Shown piece after piece: positions 61,425 through 64,000 of a DNA stretch of 64,000 nt; within the stretch, counting starts at the first letter, position 1; the number at the start of each line of letters is the position of its first letter. The notes beneath the pieces were generated by a model that searched no databases, had not been told where the DNA came from, and saw only the letters and a list, made by a program, of their open reading frames with translations. Both the position numbers and the translations under genes were made by a program. This DNA comes from an uncultured Bacilli bacterium (GTDB taxonomy: Bacteria > Bacillota_I > Bacilli_A > RF39 > UBA660), in assembly GCA_949425635.1 (NCBI GenBank), contig CASPWD010000005.1, positions 92,552 to 156,551 on the forward strand, read 5' to 3'.

Positions 61425-61891
61425 TAAAAGATCACCTCAAATAAACCAAATGATACAGCCATCATAATAAGCCCAGCAAGTAAGACTCCAGCTGTTACAG
61501 CAAGAACTGTTTTTTTGAAGTCTAAGTCTAAGATACTTGCAGCTAATGTACCTGTCCAAGCTCCTGTCCCAGGTAGTGGAATTCCGACAAATAAGAATAG
61601 TGCCCAATATAATCCTTTACCTGCTTTGGCTTGCAATTTACGGCCGCCTTTTTCGCCTTTAAGTAAACACCAAGTAAAGAACTTTCCTATATATTTTTTA
61701 TCTTTTCCCCATTCTAAAACTCGTCTTGAAAATAGATATATTATAGGAACTGGTAACATATTACCTATTATGGAAATAATAAAAGAGATAAGTTTTGGCA
61801 AACCTAGACCTACAGCTATTGGAATAGCTCCTCTTAGTTCAATTAACGGAACCATAGATACTAAAAAAACTATTATATATTTTACTAACAT
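61424..61891 (-). CDS. small multidrug-export family membrane protein (COG2426)
   Basis: 155 residues. It opens with VKYIIVFLVSMVPLIELRGA and continues IPIAVGLGLPKL, the signature start of the COG2426 family. Four to five hydrophobic segments follow, including GKGLYWALFLFVGIPLPGTG with conserved Gly/Pro and a closing VLAVTAGVLLAGLIMMAVSF. The transport function named for the family is not proven. It is the first gene of a two-gene unit with the phosphatase, which starts on its stop codon. Confidence 0.9.
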   Translation of the reverse strand: MLVKYIIVFLVSMVPLIELRGAIPIAVGLGLPKLISFIISIIGNMLPVPIIYLFSRRVLEWGKDKKYIGKFFTWCLLKGEKGGRKLQAKAGKGLYWALFLFVGIPLPGTGAWTGTLAASILDLDFKKTVLAVTAGVLLAGLIMMAVSFGLFEVIF

Positions 61892-61930
61892 AAAATCACC
61901 TTACTATTTTTATTTTTATAACGCTTTATA

Positions 61931-62455
61931 CTATTTAATGTCTATGTATTTATATTCCTCGTATTTGCCTATTTTACAAATTATTTTACTAGGAAATATT
62001 TTAAAACGATCGAGATAAGATATTAAAGCCTTGTTATATTTAAGAGAAAATTTATTTATAACTTTATTGTATCTTTTTAAATGACGTTCATATTTAACAT
62101 ATTTGGGATTATTTAGAAGTTCTGGATAAGCCGTAGATGCCAATAAAATTTTTTTTATTTCAGAACTTAGTTGACTATTAATCGTTATCTTTTTATTTAA
62201 AGTATATTCATTATACTCTTTTATATAGTCATATAAGTTACTGCTTAGACTTTCAAAATCTATTTTATTGAATTCTTTAATAATATCAATCATTTTATAA
62301 ATAACATTTAATCTAGTTATAAAGATTTTATCTAATTCATTAAATTGATTTATTAGATTACGTTTTCGTTTATTCACGATAGTTAGTTCAAGTATAATAA
62401 ATAAAATCAACCATATAAGTAAAACTATAAGTAATATACTTAATGAATTTTTCAT
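61931..62455 (-). CDS. LemA-like membrane-anchored helical protein
   Basis: 174 residues. An N-terminal membrane helix (about 5-27) is followed by long amphipathic helices. The segment YNKALISYLDRFKIFPSKIICKIGKYEEYKY matches the LemA C-terminal motif (YN...YN...FPS.L....G). LemA-like proteins have an extracytoplasmic or membrane-associated coiled coil and no agreed function. Sequence elsewhere is divergent. Confidence 0.7.
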   Translation of the reverse strand: MKNSLSILLIVLLIWLILFIILELTIVNKRKRNLINQFNELDKIFITRLNVIYKMIDIIKEFNKIDFESLSSNLYDYIKEYNEYTLNKKITINSQLSSEIKKILLASTAYPELLNNPKYVKYERHLKRYNKVINKFSLKYNKALISYLDRFKIFPSKIICKIGKYEEYKYIDIK

Positions 62456-62485
62456 ACCTTAAACACTCCCTGTAAGAATTATATC

Positions 62486-62517
62486 ACAAAAAAGAAGAAT
62501 TATTCCATTCTTCTTTA
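62486..62517 (-). terminator. terminator of the 62527-63513 gene
   Basis: AAAGAAGAAT / ATTCTTCTTT stem with a 6-base loop and TTTTTTG on the minus strand. Confidence 0.85.
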
Positions 62518-62526
62518 ATTATTTTG

Positions 62527-63513
62527 TTATTCAAAAATATACCATTTATTTTTTATTTTTACAGCGTTAACTTCTGTTCTTTCAATCTCTTTGTCTCCGT
62601 CGTTGTCTATAGTAAATTTAATTGAGTATTCTACAACATCTTTGACATCTTTTTCATTTATATCGTAACTTTTTTCTAGTTTTTCAGCATAATCTTCTAT
62701 TTGATCTTTATCGTATTTTTCATAATCAATTATTTTATATTTTAAAATTTTATAATCTCTTTTTTCAAATCTTTCAAAAGTTTCTTCAAAAGTATCTTCA
62801 AAATCTTCATCCGTTAAGTCTTCCATATAATCTATGTAGTCCTCATGAAAAATTTTAGTCATTTTTTTAGCATCATATTTTACCATTGCGCTAGCATATG
62901 TTTTAACCACACCTTTTGATCCACCTGTTTGCATGTAAGTTCCTAAACAAAATAATATAGCTAATACAACAATTATTGATATTATTAATACTTTTTTGTC
63001 TGTTTTTAACTTCTCTGTGTAACTACTGAATCCAGTTTTAGCTTTTGCTGCAAGTTCATTTGCCTTAGCTTTTGCTGCATCCGTATTTATTATTGGAGCT
63101 GTTGCAACTGGTTGTTGTGTTTGAACATTTGGTGCTGCTTGATTTTGAACTTGTCCAGAGAATGTTGATGTATTTTGATTTATGTTTGGCATTTCAAATG
63201 ATTGAGGTTGACTTGGTGTTGTTGCTACTCCAACTGATTGTTGTTCTACTACTGGAGTTTGTTGAACTACTGGTTGTACATCTACTGATGACTGTTGAAC
63301 AGATTTTTGTTCAGCTACTTGTGTTTGTGAAGAACTTGTTTGTACTGCTGTAACTGGTGTAGATTCACTAGCCTGTGATTCATTCGAATTATTAACTTGA
63401 GTTGTTACGATAGGTGCTGCATCTGTAGTTGCTGATGTAACTGGTTGGGTTGGTTGTTGTTGATTTTGTAGTCCTCCATTTGGTAGTGGACTTTGATTAT
63501 TTTCATTATTCAT
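62527..63513 (-). CDS. Pro/Gln-rich membrane protein with NTF2-like outer domain
   Basis: 328 residues from ATG 63513, with GGAG upstream. The in-frame GTG at 63522 lies inside that ribosome site. The first 150 residues are a Gln/Pro/Thr/Val-rich low-complexity domain with imperfect PVVQQTPVVEQQ-type repeats. A basic linker and one membrane helix (about 178-196, VLIISIIVVLAILFCLGTYM) follow. The C-terminal 130 residues (KTYASAMVKYDAKKMTKIFH...) look like a DUF4878/NTF2-like fold outside the membrane. The topology suggests the low-complexity part is cytoplasmic. The role is unknown. Confidence 0.75.
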   Translation of the reverse strand: MNNENNQSPLPNGGLQNQQQPTQPVTSATTDAAPIVTTQVNNSNESQASESTPVTAVQTSSSQTQVAEQKSVQQSSVDVQPVVQQTPVVEQQSVGVATTPSQPQSFEMPNINQNTSTFSGQVQNQAAPNVQTQQPVATAPIINTDAAKAKANELAAKAKTGFSSYTEKLKTDKKVLIISIIVVLAILFCLGTYMQTGGSKGVVKTYASAMVKYDAKKMTKIFHEDYIDYMEDLTDEDFEDTFEETFERFEKRDYKILKYKIIDYEKYDKDQIEDYAEKLEKSYDINEKDVKDVVEYSIKFTIDNDGDKEIERTEVNAVKIKNKWYIFE

Positions 63514-63832
63514 TTTTTTCACTCCGTTTTCTACTCTATTATCAGAATAATATAGATAATCTTAAAAATCAATAATACTTAGATGCTTATTTACATTAAA
63601 TTTATAATGAAAAAAAGGAAAGATGTATTCTTTCCTAAAAAGTGTGAGTTTTGAGTTTATATGTTATTTTAATTGTATAGGGTTTATATTATATAATTAA
63701 ATTTATTATTATTTTTGTCTTTAATTAATAACATTATTTTAATTTCTTTTTATCTTTCCTCCTTTTCATAATTTAATAATACTATTCAATTATGAAAATT
63801 AAGTGAGGAAAAAGTGAAATATTTCTTAAGAA
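63514..63832 (-). other. intergenic region with one terminator
   Basis: About 320 bases between the histidine kinase end and the membrane-protein gene. A minus-strand terminator (GGAAAG...CTTTCC with T7, about 63609-63640) ends the kinase transcript about 200 bases after its stop. A GGAGG at about 63770 is not followed by a convincing reading frame. No gene is seen. Confidence 0.7.
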
Positions 63833-64000
63833 TTATTTTTTTAGATTATTATTTTTTAAATTATTTATTTTGTTTACTTTAAAATAAAAGGTTGTGCCTT
63901 TATTCTTAGTACTTTTTACACCATATTCGAAGTTATGGCTTTCTAAGATACTTTTTACTATTGATAAACCTAAACCAGTTCCTACAACATTACGTTGGTG
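63833..64000 (-). CDS. sensor histidine kinase, C-terminal fragment
   Basis: 55 codons plus stop, entering from the right edge. The sequence NVVGTGLGLSIVKSILESHN is the G2 box and following helix of a HATPase_c domain. GVKSTKNKGTTFYFKV is the closing strand. The rest of the protein lies outside the window, so the sensor type and its response regulator cannot be told. Start not visible. Confidence 0.9.
   Translation of the reverse strand, partial: HQRNVVGTGLGLSIVKSILESHNFEYGVKSTKNKGTTFYFKVNKINNLKNNNLKK

Noticed and set aside
63072..63353. Plus-strand Leu/Val-rich open frame opposite the Pro/Gln-rich protein
   Set aside because: The composition is explained by the complement of Gln/Thr/Pro codons. 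No ribosome site or promoter.
63640..63830. AAAGGAGG followed by a short open frame on the minus strand
   Set aside because: The spacing to the ATG is about 24 bases and the peptide would be about 16 residues with no similarity to leader or signal peptides.

Overview
The window is strongly AT-rich DNA with a compact, almost unidirectional gene layout: nearly all genes are on the minus strand, with plus-strand blocks only at 4657-6960 and 59208-60768. Strong AGGAGG-type ribosome sites, sigma-A-like promoters (TTGACA/TATAAT, often with extended -10), U-tailed terminators, an Asp T-box, a heterodimeric LmrCD/BmrCD-type ABC exporter, peptidoglycan genes (LD-carboxypeptidase, FemAB, polysaccharide deacetylase) and ThyX point to a walled, low-GC Bacillota of the gut/anaerobe type. 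TGA is a working stop codon (for example at 42944), so the genetic code is standard and a Mycoplasma-type code is excluded. No tRNA, rRNA or CRISPR array was found.

Layout. 1-2894: membrane-anchored fragment and three paralogous helical proteins of unknown function. 2991-4472: FAD oxidoreductase with a Rieske tail. 4657-6960 (+): three tandem miniature protein-kinase-like proteins. 6996-11959: Nudix hydrolase, an unknown, the queuosine-salvage glycosylase Qng1, a KOW/transglutaminase-like protein and a RelE-fold protein with a long N-terminal extension. 12057-16471: MarR-controlled heterodimeric ABC exporter with a visible operator. 16508-19297: MccF/LdcA peptidase and small membrane proteins. 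19455-21553: aspS with its T-box (GAC specifier). 21582-25277: ORF6N protein, GH13 amylase, MTA/SAH nucleosidase.

25291-50175 is an accessory/defense region. It holds a HigBA-like toxin-antitoxin with an ImmA/IrrE domain, topoisomerase III, a PD-(D/E)XK nuclease next to a RloC/Rad50-like ATPase, DUF4238, a decayed mobile element (broken serine recombinase, broken HTH gene, leader peptide and attenuator), a complete type I restriction system headed by an AbrB-like gene, a 4TM-Fic fusion, a DUF6119 protein, a CHC2 zinc-finger protein and an OLD-type ATPase-TOPRIM protein. A 100-bp triple-hairpin repeat occurs twice (25291-25390, 29108-29207) with compensatory stem changes.

50222-64000 returns to housekeeping-like content: MerR regulator plus S51 peptidase, SDR, HExxH protein, hyper-acidic small protein, polysaccharide deacetylase, GNAT-transglutaminase fusion, double-length ThyX, FemAB plus ArsC/Spx, histidine phosphatase, COG2426 membrane protein, a LemA-like protein, a Pro/Gln-rich membrane protein, and the C-terminus of a histidine kinase at the right edge. 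The best candidates for undescribed biology are the triple-hairpin repeat, the kinase-like triplet, the nuclease/RloC-like pair, the 4TM-Fic/DUF6119/AbrB-Hsd locus and the leader-peptide attenuator of the mobile-element remnant.
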